From the NCBI RefSeq assembly GCF_017873765.1, contig NZ_JAGGKP010000001.1:1364001-1428000 (forward strand): a stretch of 64,000 nucleotides of DNA, written 5' to 3'. Source of the stretch: Paenibacillus sediminis (GTDB lineage Bacteria > Bacillota > Bacilli > Paenibacillales > Paenibacillaceae). Shown piece by piece: positions 9,904 to 18,117 of the stretch (positions are counted from its first letter, which is position 1; each line of letters begins with the position of its first letter). The notes under the pieces are model-generated. The model made no database searches, was not told the origin of the DNA, and saw nothing but the letters and a program-made list of their open reading frames with translations. A program made the translations under genes and the position numbers.

Positions 9904-10381
9904 ACTTGCGCTGGAGCGCGTTCTTGACTTCTGTCGGCACAAGATCGGTCACATCGCCTTGGTACATTGCGATCTCTTTAACGATGCTTGAGCTTAAGTA
10001 AGAATACTTAGGGTTGGTCATCATAAAGATCGTTTCCACATCTTCATTCAATTTATGATTTGTGGATGCGAGCTGCAGCTCATATTCAAAATCGGTGACC
10101 GATCTAATACCGCGTACAATAACGTGACCGCCCTTAAGTTTCATATAATGTACGAGCAAATCTCGAAAGCTGTCAATTTCCACATTTGGAATATGCTGCG
10201 TTACTTGTGCAAGCAATTGTTTGCGTTCTTCCACTGTAAACAGAGGATTCTTGCTCGTATTATTGAGTACGGCCACAATAAGGCGGTCAAATTGTTTAGC
10301 AGCCCGCTGAATAATGTCCATATGGCCCATCGTTACAGGATCGAAACTGCCTGGATATACGGCGATACGCTCGTGTTTCAT
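9890..10381 (-). CDS. coaD: Pantetheine-phosphate adenylyltransferase
   Basis: Transfers AMP to 4'-phosphopantetheine, the penultimate step of coenzyme A synthesis. It is 163 aa, the usual length, with [10 protein letters not shown] near the start (TMGH nucleotide-binding motif at 17-20), [12 protein letters not shown] and [12 protein letters not shown] in the C-terminal half. Its start overlaps the rsmD stop by four bases (ATGA), so both are co-translated. Confidence 0.97.
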   Translation of the reverse strand: MKHERIAVYPGSFDPVTMGHMDIIQRAAKQFDRLIVAVLNNTSKNPLFTVEERKQLLAQVTQHIPNVEIDSFRDLLVHYMKLKGGHVIVRGIRSVTDFEYELQLASTNHKLNEDVETIFMMTNPKYSYLSSSIVKEIAMYQGDVTDLVPTEVKNALQRKFSGN

Positions 10382-10974
10382 GTATGTGATTCCTCCTCAT
10401 GGCTTTGGAGTGAAGTGTTCTCTGCGTCATAGACATAGATAGACACCGCTGTTTCTCCATATATAGCTTTACGTTGGCATACAAAATGCCCGAACGATTC
10501 GGGATACTCATAACTCGATTCATATTCTAGAACAACGATTGCTTGTGGATTTAACAGTCCGCGTTCGTCCATCAGCTGCATAAGCTCATCGCCGTGTTTT
10601 AAACGGTATGGAGGATCGAGGAATACAAGGTCAAATGAAACGCTTCGCTTCTCGAGCGCTTTAATTGCTCTCACCGCATCGTTTCTATACACTTCAGCCT
10701 TCTCTGCGAGTCCGGTTGATTTCAGATTGGCACGAATCACTTCAATACTCTTAGGCTCCATATCAATAAAAATTGCTCTGTCCATCCCCCGGCTCAACGC
10801 TTCAATACCGAGCCCTCCGGTTCCAGCGAACAAATCTAATGCCATCCCGCCTTCAAAATAAGGTCCAATCATACTAAAAATCGCTTCCTTAACTTTATCC
10901 GTCGTTGGACGCGTTCCCATGCCTGGAACTCCCTTTAGCGCTCTGCCTTTGGCACTTCCTGATATGACTCTCAC
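10378..10974 (-). CDS. rsmD: 16S rRNA (guanine(966)-N(2))-methyltransferase
   Basis: Methylates one guanine of 16S rRNA during small-subunit assembly. The protein has the Rossmann AdoMet motif [17 protein letters not shown] and catalytic motif DPPY. GTG 10974 gives the family start [11 protein letters not shown] and 198 aa; AGGTG lies about nine bases upstream. An in-frame GTG at 10986 adds four residues and lies within that ribosome site. Paired with coaD as in B. subtilis ylbH-coaD. Confidence 0.93.
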   Translation of the reverse strand: MRVISGSAKGRALKGVPGMGTRPTTDKVKEAIFSMIGPYFEGGMALDLFAGTGGLGIEALSRGMDRAIFIDMEPKSIEVIRANLKSTGLAEKAEVYRNDAVRAIKALEKRSVSFDLVFLDPPYRLKHGDELMQLMDERGLLNPQAIVVLEYESSYEYPESFGHFVCQRKAIYGETAVSIYVYDAENTSLQSHEEESHT

Positions 10975-11230
10975 TGCCACATTCACCTATTTCCTAATCT
11001 GATATCCACTGTTTGTACAGCGTTCACATGACGTATCGTACCACATTTACTAGCGTATTGAAAAATGAAACAAATTTATAAAGAGAATCGTTTTAAATGC
11101 TTAATGTATAAAAATGTTAACTCGCGGGTATCATTGAAATATCGACATCCAAAGAATGTCGTAGACAACCGCGGAGAAGACTTACGTTTCCCCATAAGCT
11201 CTTCGTCCGGTTTCTCCTCTCCCATGAAAA

Positions 11231-11260
11231 GGGCATCCCGAGAGGGATGCCCGATTTTTT
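11231..11260 (+). terminator. Strong intrinsic terminator without an upstream gene on its strand
   Basis: GGGCATCCC (11231-11239), a GAGA loop, GGGATGCCC (11244-11252), then GATTTTTTT. On the opposite strand the same stem is followed by TTTT, so it could also attenuate transcription toward rsmD. Confidence 0.75.
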
Positions 11261-11300
11261 TATGATTTATTTTTCACAAGTTCTTCTAAATATATGATCC

Positions 11301-11338
11301 AATAAAAAAAGACCCCACCAGCCATTAACTAGTAGAGT
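11301..11338 (-). terminator. Terminator of the yjcZ-like gene
   Basis: On the minus strand ACTCTACTAG (11338-11329) pairs with CTGGTGGGGT (11321-11312) with three G-U pairs, loop of seven, followed by CTTTTTTTATT. It lies 36 bases after the stop of the 32-aa peptide gene. Confidence 0.75.
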
Positions 11339-11373
11339 TGTATGAATCGTAATTTAAAGACAGATCATCTCTA

Positions 11374-11472
11374 TCAATACCAGAATGAACGCAAGATGAT
11401 AACGAGCAATATAAACAGAACTAATATTGCACCTGTTGACGTAAACAATCCACCGCCATATGATCCACCCAT
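11374..11472 (-). CDS. YjcZ-family sporulation peptide
   Basis: A 32-aa peptide: a glycine-rich start (MGGSYGGG), then FTSTGAILVLFILLVII, a single hydrophobic segment, and a short tail. This layout is that of the YjcZ family of small membrane-associated sporulation peptides found in many copies in Bacillus and Paenibacillus. A terminator follows. No purine-rich ribosome site is visible before the ATG; upstream bases are pyrimidine-rich, which is odd for this genome. Confidence 0.75.
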   Translation of the reverse strand: MGGSYGGGLFTSTGAILVLFILLVIILRSFWY

Positions 11473-11601
11473 GGAGTTTAAATATAAGGAGAAGGAGTAT
11501 AAATTGATTCAATAGACTATACAGTTCGTCCCTTTCTTTTCCATTCAATGCAGCATCTATTATGTATAAGAGTTGATTGAATAGGAAGGAGGAAGCAAGC
11601 C

Positions 11602-11934
11602 ATGTGGCACAAAGATCATCAATATAAACGTGTAAAAAACTTAACTAGAAAATTACTATATTGTAAACTCAAGAGAGCTATCCTATTCCAAAGTAATCGA
11701 AATTTCGCAATCGGTATCATTATGGAGTGTGAAGATGGAGTTCTGAAGCTTATTAATGCAGAACATTATGTTGAGATTAATTCTGTCTACACTATGCTTG
11801 TATCCCCTCAAGTCTATATCTCCGTATATCACATCACCGGATTTGCACTCGCCGACGATAACTTGTTGTCAGAGATAAAAAATACTATAGATCATTCTAC
11901 GCAAAGATTATCAAAAACCACACAATCCACATAG
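11602..11934 (+). CDS. Hypothetical protein, 110 aa
   Basis: Not recognised. A strong ribosome site (GGAAGGAGGAAGCAAGCC) precedes the ATG, and the gene is followed after 33 bases by the L,D-transpeptidase on the same strand, so both may be co-transcribed. The N-terminal third is basic; the middle (EDGVLKLINAEHYVEINSVYTMLVS) alternates hydrophobic residues in a beta-rich pattern. No signal peptide or membrane segment is seen. Confidence 0.7.
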   Translation: MWHKDHQYKRVKNLTRKLLYCKLKRAILFQSNRNFAIGIIMECEDGVLKLINAEHYVEINSVYTMLVSPQVYISVYHITGFALADDNLLSEIKNTIDHSTQRLSKTTQST

Positions 11935-11967
11935 CCTAAATTAAAGGAGTGGAGGAGTGGATCGTAA

Positions 11968-12306
11968 ATGCCGAAATACCGAATCATCGTCGATCTGTCT
12001 GATCGAACTTTATATTTATTAAGTGGGGACGAAGTTGTTAGGTCATTCCCAGTAGGGGTTGGGAAAATGCTGACAAAAACACCAACTGGCGAGTATACGA
12101 TTATTAATAAGCATCCAAATCCAGGAGGCCCGTTCGGTGTATTGTGGATGGGCTTATCAAAGCCGCATTATGGCATACACGGTACGAATGATCCTTCCTC
12201 GATCGGAAAGGAAGTATCTCACGGCTGCATCCGAATGCATAACGACGATGTCCTTACATTGTCATCACTTGTCCCCATTGGCACACGTGTTACGATTAGA
12301 ACATAA
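11968..12306 (+). CDS. L,D-transpeptidase (YkuD domain)
   Basis: Enzymes of this family form 3-3 cross-links in peptidoglycan or modify spore cortex and cell wall. The 112-aa protein is a bare catalytic domain: HYGIHGTND followed by [11 protein letters not shown], giving the conserved His and catalytic Cys of the HxGTN...SHGCIRM motif. There is no signal peptide, as in some small YkuD-type proteins linked to spores. AAAGGAGTGGAGGAGTGG precedes the start. Confidence 0.9.
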   Translation: MPKYRIIVDLSDRTLYLLSGDEVVRSFPVGVGKMLTKTPTGEYTIINKHPNPGGPFGVLWMGLSKPHYGIHGTNDPSSIGKEVSHGCIRMHNDDVLTLSSLVPIGTRVTIRT

Positions 12307-12310
12307 ACAA

Positions 12311-12342
12311 GAAACTCCACCCATATTAATGGATGGAGTTTC
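12311..12342 (+). terminator. Hairpin after the L,D-transpeptidase gene
   Basis: GAAACTCCACCCAT pairs with ATGGATGGAGTTTC over 14 positions with one mismatch and a 4-base loop, five bases after the stop codon. The downstream T-run is interrupted (TAAATCTATTTT), so termination may be partial. Confidence 0.6.
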
Positions 12343-12430
12343 TAAATCTATTTTCATAAGGGGGATGATGTCAATTTACCTCTTTAAGCTGAATGTATCC
12401 TTATAATTACATAAATTTTTCATTAAAAAG

Positions 12431-13693
12431 TTATGGTTTGGTATACGTATACTGTCCCGTATCATATTGGAGCCCGCTCTTTTGATACGTGTAGAAATAG
12501 CTTAACTGCTGTCCAGAGGTCAAGCCATTAACGGTATATTCCCATCTCCCTGAACTGCTGTTGTAGGTCATATACACATTTTGTTGAGTTTGTCCTGGTT
12601 GAGTATAATGCAGAATGACATACCCCGCAGTAAATCCGGATGGTGTAAACCACACCTTTACTTGGCTTGAATTTACGTTGTCAACACCGTACGAATATTC
12701 ACTTCCGGTGCCGCCGCTTCCCCCGCCTCCGCCGCTGCCGGCTTTGGTCCAAACAGCAACATAATCAACGAGCATCGGTACGCCAGAAGCTGTGCTGGAA
12801 GTTGGTGCGCCAGGCCACCCACCGCCCATCGCTACGTTAAGAATAATAAAGAACCCATGATTCGTTGCATTCGACCACGTTGCGGCATCTACTTGATTGG
12901 CATTGACCGTATGATATTGAATACCGTCAACATACCAACGTATTTGCTCTGGAGAGACACTCTTATCATATTCTATCGCATAAGTATGGTAACCCGCTTG
13001 AAGTGATGGTGAAAAGCCGGAACGGTTGCCGCCAATACCAGATGTTTCGTTGCATGGACCACCAGGACTTGTTCCGCAGTGCAGTGTCCCCCATACGGTA
13101 TTTATGCCATTTATATTCTCCATAATGTCAATTTCTCCGACACTTGGCCAATTCGTATATACTCCTCTAAACGGAGAGCCAAGCATCCAAAATGCCGGCC
13201 ATATCCCCTGTGCCCCGGCACCTGTCACATTAGGAAGTTGGATCGACGCTTCCACGCGCATTATACCGCCTGCTGGAGGTTGGAAATCCGTACGCTGCGA
13301 CTCAATGCGTCCAGAGGTCCAAGTTCCGTTCGATGCACGAATCGGTTTAATAGCAAGATGACCGGAGCCATCTAAATAAACATTAGAAGTACTATTCGTC
13401 ATCGTTTCGACTTCACCGGTCCCCCAATTGGGAGCGCCTCCTGGATAACTTGTACCGAGATCATAAAGCCAGTTTGCTGTGTTAATGCCTGAACCCGAAG
13501 TGCCATTAAAATCATCGCTGAACGACAATGTGAAGCCTGACGGAGCTCCTGGAACAGCAGCATTTACTACGGAAGGATGACTAACGTTTGAAAAAATGGG
13601 CAGGAACAATGTGAAAATCAACAATGTACGCGAAATCACATTTCTTTTGCGACGATTCCATAGGCTCGCGAGTGAACCAAGCAAATTCGTCAT
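12431..13693 (-). CDS. Secreted GH16 endo-beta-1,3-glucanase with C-terminal CBM56-like module
   Basis: Hydrolyses beta-glucans, probably laminarin or fungal beta-1,3-glucan, outside the cell. The 420-aa protein has a basic N-terminus and hydrophobic signal segment with a likely cut after VVNA (about residue 45). The GH16 domain (about 50-316) carries EIDIME with Glu187 as nucleophile, Asp189 and Glu192 as acid/base. A glycine-serine linker (319-331) leads to a beta-rich domain (332-420) resembling CBM56 beta-1,3-glucan-binding modules. GGGAGGT precedes the start. A cre-like site lies about 100 bases upstream. Confidence 0.92.
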   Translation of the reverse strand: MTNLLGSLASLWNRRKRNVISRTLLIFTLFLPIFSNVSHPSVVNAAVPGAPSGFTLSFSDDFNGTSGSGINTANWLYDLGTSYPGGAPNWGTGEVETMTNSTSNVYLDGSGHLAIKPIRASNGTWTSGRIESQRTDFQPPAGGIMRVEASIQLPNVTGAGAQGIWPAFWMLGSPFRGVYTNWPSVGEIDIMENINGINTVWGTLHCGTSPGGPCNETSGIGGNRSGFSPSLQAGYHTYAIEYDKSVSPEQIRWYVDGIQYHTVNANQVDAATWSNATNHGFFIILNVAMGGGWPGAPTSSTASGVPMLVDYVAVWTKAGSGGGGGSGGTGSEYSYGVDNVNSSQVKVWFTPSGFTAGYVILHYTQPGQTQQNVYMTYNSSSGRWEYTVNGLTSGQQLSYFYTYQKSGLQYDTGQYTYTKP

Positions 13694-13788
13694 ACTTTTT
13701 ACCTCCCTATTTAACTTTTTTCTCCTTCACGACTGCAGGCTTTATTGTATAATAACGATTATCCTCTCACCTCCTTTTATGCGACTTT

Positions 13789-13804
13789 TTTAAAACGCTT
13801 ACAT
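13789..13804 (-). promoter_or_regulatory. cre-like site upstream of the GH16 glucanase
   Basis: TTTAAAACGCTTACAT fits the catabolite-responsive element pattern WTGNNARCGNWWWCAW with one mismatch (T instead of G at position 3). It lies 96 bases before the glucanase start, a plausible place for CcpA repression of a polysaccharide-degrading enzyme. Confidence 0.5.
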
Positions 13805-13972
13805 ATCAATAATATCCAAATATTGTATTATTTTACAAAGTGATAAAGACCTATTTTTTGTCATTATTTACATTCATTATTATTTGCATGCAATAAGTCT
13901 TAAGTTTTAATAATTGTGACAAAAACTTTTTTCCTTTATAATTCAAATAGGAAAATTTAGGAGGATAGCAAC

Positions 13973-14353
13973 ATGAACACAGCTCACCGAAGTGACCCTT
14001 TTAGATATACGTTAATCGACCCTCAGCACTGTCTCATTACGATTACGCAAATTAATGACTCTCAAATTTCTAGTAAAGCTGCTGAAGCCAAACTTCTAGA
14101 AATTAGCAAATCCGGATGTACAATTGGCAGTGGTCTAAATCTATATGCGAATGACAATAATATTTCTCTTAAACTTGAAGTTCAATTGAATGAAGATCTG
14201 CTAGAATTCCAAGGATCCGTCCGCTTACAGCAGACTTGGGAAGATTCACAATTTAAGTACGTTATTGATCTTGATATACGCGAATCAGATAAAGAGAAAA
14301 TATTAATCGAGCTTCGAACGTTGGCTGCTCAGAGAAAAATTATCGTATATTAA
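13973..14353 (+). CDS. PilZ-domain-like protein
   Basis: PilZ domains bind cyclic di-GMP. The 126-aa protein has an N-terminal HRSDPFRY segment and LLEISKSGCTI, which corresponds in position to the (D/N)xSxxG part of the PilZ motif, followed by beta strands (LEVQLNEDLLEFQGSVRL). The first arginine pair is not a clean RxxxR, so c-di-GMP binding is uncertain. AGGAGGATAGCAAC precedes the ATG. It stands alone between the glucanase and the AraC regulator. Confidence 0.6.
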   Translation: MNTAHRSDPFRYTLIDPQHCLITITQINDSQISSKAAEAKLLEISKSGCTIGSGLNLYANDNNISLKLEVQLNEDLLEFQGSVRLQQTWEDSQFKYVIDLDIRESDKEKILIELRTLAAQRKIIVY

Positions 14354-14360
14354 AAATTCG

Positions 14361-15191
14361 TTAATAGAGCGTCCGATATTGTTCTGGTGTTACACGCTCT
14401 ATACGTCTAAACGTTGCTACAAAATGACTAGCGTCCCTGAATCCAACAAGCCGAGAAATTTCTTTTATTGTTGTGTTCGGATGTTCGATAAGCAATTCCT
14501 TCGCTTTGCGAATGCGGATCAGAATAAAATAAGCGTAAGCCGTCATTCCAAAGCTTTGTTTAAACAAAGTGTTTAAATGCCGAGTACTAATGCCGAGCAC
14601 CTCTGCCATTTGTTCGAGTCCAATATCAGGATCATGATAGTGTTGCTCCATATAAGCAATTAATGGACTTAGACGATTGACAGCATGCGATATGGAGGGT
14701 GTATTTTTGATTCGCCCGTATTTTTTGAGAAGGATCAAGAAGCGGTACAAATCCGCAGATGCATCTAGTCCAGACAAATCCTGATCCGTTACAATCGTAT
14801 CTAGAATAGACTCTACATACCCCTGAAATGGCACATCTTCATCCCACTGAAAATAACAAGATTGATGAAGTCCGAGTGTTGACAATATTGCACTCACCTG
14901 CGGCCCGCTGAAAGTTAAATAGACGGTCTCCCAATTTCCTTGGGCCGCTGCATAATATTGATGTCTCTCATTAGGAAGAAGAAGGACACCTGAACCTTTG
15001 CGCATGATGTAATCAGTTCCATTAAATTTGATGACACCTTCTCCACTATATGTTTCAAGCCAATGAAAACACGGATAGCCATTCGGACGCTCAATCCTCT
15101 CTTGTGACCCGTTAAAACCTATACTCTCCATATATAAAGGCAAGTTTTGTTCTCTGGAATTTGTAAAAAACCGACGTGAAAGTGTGTTCAT
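14361..15191 (-). CDS. AraC-family transcriptional regulator
   Basis: The 276-aa protein has an N-terminal cupin-like sensor half (MRKGSGVLLLPNERHQYY typical of sugar-responsive AraC proteins) and a C-terminal double helix-turn-helix (LEQMAEVLGISTRHLNTLFKQ and IKEISRLVGFRDASHFVATF). It is transcribed away from the GH42 beta-galactosidase gene across a 123-base AT-rich gap, so it most likely controls that gene. Confidence 0.9.
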   Translation of the reverse strand: MNTLSRRFFTNSREQNLPLYMESIGFNGSQERIERPNGYPCFHWLETYSGEGVIKFNGTDYIMRKGSGVLLLPNERHQYYAAAQGNWETVYLTFSGPQVSAILSTLGLHQSCYFQWDEDVPFQGYVESILDTIVTDQDLSGLDASADLYRFLILLKKYGRIKNTPSISHAVNRLSPLIAYMEQHYHDPDIGLEQMAEVLGISTRHLNTLFKQSFGMTAYAYFILIRIRKAKELLIEHPNTTIKEISRLVGFRDASHFVATFRRIERVTPEQYRTLY

Positions 15192-15262
15192 TGATATCCC
15201 CCGCCAATTATAAATTTACTTCTATATTATCATATAATCGATACAAATATCATATATTACTA

Positions 15263-15284
15263 TATATTAATTCGTATTAATATA
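15263..15284. promoter_or_regulatory. AT-rich inverted repeat between araC-type gene and beta-galactosidase
   Basis: TATATTAAT and ATTAATATA form a perfect 9-base inverted repeat around TCGT, 31 bases before the beta-galactosidase start. It is a candidate operator or part of the promoter for the divergent pair. Confidence 0.35.
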
Positions 15285-15314
15285 GAATTATTATTATATG
15301 AAGAGGTGGGAAGC

Positions 15315-17348
15315 ATGATAAGCGGTAAACTTCCAAAAATATTCTACGGTGGAGATTACAATCCTGAGCAATGGGATGAATCCACTCATCAAGAAGACTT
15401 GCGAATGTTTAAATTAGCAGGCATTGATATCGCTACAATCAACGTTTTCTCATGGGCTCTTAATCAGCCTGATGAAGTTACATACCATTTCGAATGGCTT
15501 GATCAAACAATAAACAGACTTTACAACAACGGAGTTTACATTTGCTTAGCGACAAGCACAGCTGCACATCCATCCTGGATGGCTAAGAAATATCCGGACA
15601 TCTTGCGGGTTGACAGTGATGGACGCAAACGCAAATTTGGAGGTCGGCAAAATTCTTGTCCAAACAGCCCGACTTATCGCAAATACGCAGAGCGGATGGC
15701 TCGAAAATTAGCTGAGCGTTATAAGGACCATCCAGCCATTCTCGTATGGCACGTCTCTAATGAATATGGCGGGGAATGTTACTGTGATGGGTGTGCTGCC
15801 GCATTCCGCGTCTGGTTGAAACAACGTTATGGCACTTTACAGAAGCTAAATCGCGTATGGAATACAGCGTTCTGGGGACATACATTCTACGATTGGGATG
15901 AAATTGTACCGCCAAGCAACCTTAGTGAGCATTGGGGTGACAACAAGTCGAACTTCCAAGGCATCTCATTAGATTACTCCCGATTTAACAGCGATAGTAA
16001 TCTAGAATGCTATTTACTAGAGTACAATGCCATCAAAGAAATCATTCCAAATTCAATCATTACAACGAATTTAATGGGATTCTATAAACCGCTGGATTAT
16101 CAGAAATGGGCAAAATATATGGATATCGTCTCCTGGGACAGCTATCCAGAACTCACGACTCCAGTAAGCTATACCGCCATGACTCATGATTTGATGCGCG
16201 GACTTAAAGATGGCGATCCGTTCATGTTGATGGAGCAAACGCCTAGCCAGCAGAACTGGCAGCCTTATAACTCTCTGAAACGCCCAGGTGTTATGCGTCT
16301 ATGGAGCTACCAGGCAGTGGCGCGGGGAGCGGATACCGTCATGTTCTTCCAACTTCGCCGCTCCGTTGGAGCTTGCGAGAAATATCATGGTGCTGTCATC
16401 GAACATGCAGGCCATGAGAATACCCGCGTGTTTCGTGAAGTCGCGGAACTTGGCCGTGAACTGAATCAGCTTGGAGACAGCTTGCTTGATTCCAGAGTAG
16501 AATCCAAAGTCGCCATTGTTTTCGACTGGGATAATTGGTGGGCTATTGAGAAGTCAAGCGGTCCAACCATTGCCCTGAAATATGTGGACGAGGTTCACAA
16601 ATACTATGCAGCCCTTTTTCACCGCAATATCCAAGTAGATCTAATCAGCGTCGATGCCGATATGAGTAAATACGATATCGTGATAGCGCCTGTTCTTTAT
16701 ATGGTGAAGCCTGGTTTTGCGGATAAGCTTGAGCAGTTCGTTAAATCTGGGGGGACCTTCCTAACGACCTTCTTCAGCGGTATTGTGAATGAGAATGACT
16801 TAGTCACTCTCGGCGGATACCCAGGTGAACTGCGTTCCATGTTAGGCATTTGGGTCGAAGAAATAGATGCTCTGTTCCCAGATCAGCAGAACCATATCGT
16901 GATGAAACAGCAGGTAGGTTCACTCCAGGGAGAATACAGCTGCGGTCTTCTCTGTGATCTGCTGCATAGAGAGGGTGCCGATGTCATCGCAGAATACGGT
17001 GACGATTTCTATCAAGGTATGCCCGTTCTTACACGGAATAAGTTCGGAAACGGAGAGGCATGGTACGTCGCTTCAAGCCCAGAACCATCTTTCTTAGACG
17101 GGCTGCTCGATTATTTATGTACGAATAAAGGAATTTCTCCTGTTCTTCATACACCAAAAGGCGTTGAAGTCAGTCAAAGAACGAAGAACGGTACGCAGTT
17201 CATATTTGTCATGAACCATAACATTTCAGCAGAAGCTGTTGATCTAGGCGATCTGAACGCTTATGATTTGTTAGCAGAGGAGAAGCTAAGCGGAACTATT
17301 GAAATTGCCGGCAGAGGGGTTCGAATATTAGCTGTTGCTTCTGAATAG
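15315..17348 (+). CDS. Beta-galactosidase, glycoside hydrolase family 42
   Basis: Removes terminal beta-galactose from oligosaccharides in the cytoplasm. The 677-aa protein opens with PKIFYGGDYNPEQW, typical of GH42. Glu150 (HVSNEYGG) is the predicted acid/base and Glu307 (MLMEQTP) the nucleophile; Cys115, Cys155, Cys157 and Cys160 form the zinc site seen in many GH42 enzymes. ATG 15315 is preceded by AGAGGTG at seven bases; the GTG at 15306 lies in that site. No sugar transporter is adjacent. A strong terminator follows. Confidence 0.93.
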   Translation: MISGKLPKIFYGGDYNPEQWDESTHQEDLRMFKLAGIDIATINVFSWALNQPDEVTYHFEWLDQTINRLYNNGVYICLATSTAAHPSWMAKKYPDILRVDSDGRKRKFGGRQNSCPNSPTYRKYAERMARKLAERYKDHPAILVWHVSNEYGGECYCDGCAAAFRVWLKQRYGTLQKLNRVWNTAFWGHTFYDWDEIVPPSNLSEHWGDNKSNFQGISLDYSRFNSDSNLECYLLEYNAIKEIIPNSIITTNLMGFYKPLDYQKWAKYMDIVSWDSYPELTTPVSYTAMTHDLMRGLKDGDPFMLMEQTPSQQNWQPYNSLKRPGVMRLWSYQAVARGADTVMFFQLRRSVGACEKYHGAVIEHAGHENTRVFREVAELGRELNQLGDSLLDSRVESKVAIVFDWDNWWAIEKSSGPTIALKYVDEVHKYYAALFHRNIQVDLISVDADMSKYDIVIAPVLYMVKPGFADKLEQFVKSGGTFLTTFFSGIVNENDLVTLGGYPGELRSMLGIWVEEIDALFPDQQNHIVMKQQVGSLQGEYSCGLLCDLLHREGADVIAEYGDDFYQGMPVLTRNKFGNGEAWYVASSPEPSFLDGLLDYLCTNKGISPVLHTPKGVEVSQRTKNGTQFIFVMNHNISAEAVDLGDLNAYDLLAEEKLSGTIEIAGRGVRILAVASE

Positions 17349-17373
17349 TAGAATTTCCCCCGAAAATCATACA

Positions 17374-17422
17374 GGCCAACTTCAAGTTCTCTATCTGAGA
17401 TTGAAGTTGGCCTTATTTTTTT
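17374..17422 (+). terminator. Terminator after the GH42 gene
   Basis: A perfect 12-base stem GGCCAACTTCAA (17374-17385) and TTGAAGTTGGCC (17401-17412) with a 15-base loop, then TTATTTTTTTC. It also lies downstream of the convergent HD-domain gene. Confidence 0.85.
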
Positions 17423-17439
17423 CACTAAGCTATTCTTAA

Positions 17440-18030
17440 TTATGGCAACAAGTATCCTTTTCCTACCGCATCTTGAACTAGACCCTCGGCAAAAGTGAAC
17501 AGAACCGGAATCCGTTCACTCAGAAATTGAATCCGTGCCAGTACTTTTCCGCCGCTGACCCCATGCTCCTTCCACGCTTTACCTTCTGTATAGTAATTGT
17601 GAAGCAGCGGCTGAAGGCGATCTATTGCAGCGGCATAAACCGCTTCCGTCGTCTCCCTCTCTTCGAATTCGAGCCATAAGGACATGAATTCATCGCGTTG
17701 ATCCGCAGGTAACAATCCAAATATCCGTTCTGCTGCCAGCTTCTCTCGTTCAAACTTTCCTTCTTGCCCTGCTTCATCATAAGCAAAAGTATCCCCGGCA
17801 TCGATTTCGACCAAATCATGCACGAGCAACATTTTCAACGTTCTATTGATATCGAGCTTATCATCTGGACAGTGTTCCTGAAGAACGACTGCCATCATGG
17901 CCAAATGCCATGTATGTTCTGCGTCATTCTCCTTTCGGCTAGTGTCTAGCAGATATGACTGTCGAAACACGTTCTTTAGCTTATCGACTTCCCTTATAAA
18001 CTTTATCTGTTGCTCCAGTCTATTCGTCAA
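17440..18030 (-). CDS. HD-domain phosphohydrolase (YfbR/HDDC2-like)
   Basis: HD proteins of this type hydrolyse deoxynucleoside monophosphates. The 196-aa protein has the metal-binding set ENDAEHTWHLAM (His), LLVHDLVEIDAGD (His-Asp, then Glu and Asp) and a later Asp in AAIDRLQPLLHNY. Length and order fit the HDDC2/YfbR group. The substrate cannot be told from sequence. AAAGGAGCGGGTAAGT precedes the start. Confidence 0.85.
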   Translation of the reverse strand: MTNRLEQQIKFIREVDKLKNVFRQSYLLDTSRKENDAEHTWHLAMMAVVLQEHCPDDKLDINRTLKMLLVHDLVEIDAGDTFAYDEAGQEGKFEREKLAAERIFGLLPADQRDEFMSLWLEFEERETTEAVYAAAIDRLQPLLHNYYTEGKAWKEHGVSGGKVLARIQFLSERIPVLFTFAEGLVQDAVGKGYLLP

Positions 18031-18070
18031 ACTTACCCGCTCCTTTAAACGATATTATCGATAATGAAAT

Positions 18071-18103
18071 GACCTATTATTCCTCATTCAGGAAAAATAG
18101 GTC
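18071..18103 (-). terminator. Stem-loop downstream of the oligo-1,6-glucosidase gene
   Basis: GACCTATT (18071-18078) pairs with AATAGGTC (18096-18103), with an inner TCCT/AGGA pairing. It follows the glucosidase stop by 15 bases on the minus strand. The T-run is weak. Confidence 0.5.
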
Positions 18104-18117
18104 ACTCCCATCTATCT

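Larger units (their letters stand above)
10975..11373. other. Intergenic stretch with stem-loops; possible leader or small RNA
   Basis: No convincing protein gene. It holds a small hairpin CGACAT/ATGTCG near 11142-11160, a perfect 9-base stem terminator (11231-11260) with no plus-strand gene before it, and the yjcZ terminator (11301-11338). On the minus strand it is the 5' flank of rsmD. An open minus-strand frame across 11080-11250 has no fitting ribosome site. See findings. Confidence 0.5.

Noticed and set aside
11065..11265. Plus-strand open frame of 66 codons in the rsmD upstream region
   Set aside because: It runs through the strong terminator stem and has no ribosome site.
13026..13375. 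Two open frames on the plus strand inside the glucanase gene
   Set aside because: Antisense to a well-supported GH16 domain.
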